NCBI GenBank assembly: GCA_002633005.1
Contig: NMRA01000053.1
Span: forward strand, 844,741 to 866,952
Direction of reading: 5' to 3'
DNA: 22,212 bases
From: Phoronis australis
Lineage: Eukaryota > Phoronida > Phoronidae
Both the position numbers and the translations under genes were made by a program. Positions 21,145-22,212 of the stretch are shown here, one piece after another (the first letter of the stretch is position 1; each line of letters opens with the position of its first letter). The notes under the pieces are model-generated. The model did no database searches. It was not told the DNA's origin and saw nothing but the letters and a program-made list of their open reading frames with translations.

Positions 21145-21191
21145 CACCAGGTGTCTCTGTCCACCAGGTGTCTCTGTCCACCAGGTGTCTG
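21145..21191. repeat. 17-bp minisatellite, about 2.8 units
   Basis: Units CACCAGGTGTCTCTGTC start at 21145, 21162 and 21179; the third breaks off after CACCAGGTGTCTG. It lies inside the second TIR element. Confidence 0.93.
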
Positions 21192-21864
21192 TAATTCCAG
21201 TAAGATTTTTTCAATTTCTTCAATACACGAACTCAATCTCCAATTGTTTCCATAAATGCTTTTAGGCTGCTCTGCCAAGTGAATAGTGGAACTTGTCTAT
21301 CTTACTCATCATTCTTTTTATTAAAAATTCATCAAAATCTCTTAGACATATAAACATCAGTTTAGTGTTGCAGTTATTTTCATTCTCATATGGATGTACA
21401 TGTGCCTGCAATCAAGTTGCCCATGACTTGAGCAATGGCACTGTGTTCATATTGCTCACTGTACACCAGCAAAATGGGATTGTTTCTTTTTTAAATAATT
21501 TTTAGTATCTGCCAAGTCAAATTTAGAAGTTTTTTCAGATGGTATTGGGGTCTGTGCTAGGCTGAAAGTACCCACCTGACAACATTTACCCAATAAAAAA
21601 CACCACCTACTTTCAATGAGTTACTTCTTTCAACAAGGACCGCCCATAATTTAAATTACCTTCAGAAGACAACCACCCATAATCTTTTATTTCAACTGCT
21701 GCCCCCCCCCCATACGGATTTTGCTGGAACAGCCCTACATAAATAAAATAAATTAACGAGAGCGCTCGGAGGAGCGACACTTGGCGGAACTAATCGAAAA
21801 GACGACGATGAGGGAGACGACGACAATCAAGACGATCACGGCGGCAATTACGAATAAGACGATA

Positions 21865-22212
21865 ACACGATAACATTCATGTGACTAGCAAAAAATCAAA
21901 TAGAGAGCATACAATCAACTACAATAAAGAACAATAGATGGCGCCACATGACAGTCCAGTCTACAGTAGAACAGTGCTGGCTGGGTCAGTCTGGGTCAAC
22001 TAGGCATCATCAAAACAAAGTGAACTGAAAGCCAGCCAGCTGCGTGTGATCGAAGAAACAACGGTATTCGAAAATGTCGAATAATTCAAAAAGTAGACGT
22101 CGTAGCGCAAAATGAAAATTATCATCTGAAAGCCCGTTCAAAACTCTATCTAAAGTGGTAGTTTGTCAAACACGATAACATTCATGTGACTAGCAAAAAA
22201 TCAAATAGAGAG
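21865..22212. repeat. 43-bp direct repeat, 305 bp apart, cut by the window edge
   Basis: ACACGATAACATTCATGTGA begins identical 43-bp segments at 21865-21907 and 22170-22212. The second copy reaches the last base of the window, so the match may continue. This could be the first period of a ~305-bp tandem array or the ends of an insertion. Confidence 0.9.

Larger units (their letters stand above)
20481..21735. mobile_element. Non-autonomous TIR element, family member 2 (1255 bp, composite)
   Basis: The left end GGGCTGTTTCAGTAAAATTG and the right end, read in reverse from 21735, GGGCTGTTCCAGCAAAATCC match member 1 at 13683-14252, as do the inner CCACCCATAAT phrases next to both ends. TA follows the right end; the left side reads TAA. 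Both flanks are TAAA-type simple sequence. The middle is unlike member 1 and holds a dimeric repeat (20700-21020) and a 17-bp minisatellite, so foreign sequence was acquired. No transposase frame. Confidence 0.8.
20306..22212. other. OLA1 intron, upstream part of gene, runs off the window
   Basis: It contains a TIR element (20481-21735) with nested repeats and a 43-bp repeat near the right edge. I looked on the reverse strand for the OLA1 P-loop exon (GLPNVGKST) and did not find it. Confidence 0.7.

Overview
The window looks like nuclear DNA of an animal, most likely a marine invertebrate. It holds two intron-rich, highly conserved eukaryotic genes with GT-AG introns, long AT-rich introns, and many small inverted-repeat transposon relics, minisatellites and a truncated non-LTR retrotransposon. 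I cannot name the species. The repeat style (THAP-bearing DNA transposons, RNase H-type LINEs, short TIR elements) would suit an invertebrate deuterostome or a lophotrochozoan, but that is a guess. Nothing bacterial, viral or CRISPR-like is present.

Layout. On the + strand, positions 2305-6249 carry the last four coding exons of TYW5, the JmjC-family tRNA wybutosine hydroxylase; about 80 N-terminal residues lie upstream of the window. On the - strand, 20305 down to 8119 carries the last nine coding exons of OLA1 (Obg-like ATPase 1, YchF family); about 62 N-terminal residues, including the P-loop, lie beyond the right edge. The genes are convergent, with about 1.9 kb between their stop codons. 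All 13 exons join in a consistent reading frame with GT donors and AG acceptors, and neither gene shows an internal stop or frameshift, so both appear functional.

Repeats. Upstream of the visible TYW5 exons, 816-1502 is a 687-bp inverted-repeat element carrying a decayed THAP zinc-finger reading frame with an in-frame 129-bp duplication. OLA1 introns hold: a 26-bp minisatellite made from OLA1's own exon-intron junction, so the splice donor is copied several times (9967-10116); a 64-nt near-perfect hairpin (11371-11434); a 5-copy 37-bp minisatellite and a 64-bp tandem duplication (11877-12318); a 570-bp and a 1255-bp member of one TIR family (13683-14252, 20481-21735); and a 5'-truncated RNase H-bearing LINE tail bounded by a 14-bp target-site duplication (19244-20011). 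The THAP element and the TIR family share the terminal pattern TA-GGGCYGTYYC, which suggests one transposase superfamily mobilised all three.

Both genes serve translation: TYW5 modifies position 37 of tRNA-Phe and OLA1 is a ribosome- and eIF2-linked ATPase. I see no direct regulatory link between them. The observations most worth following are the duplicated splice donor in OLA1 and the link between the THAP element and the short TIR family.
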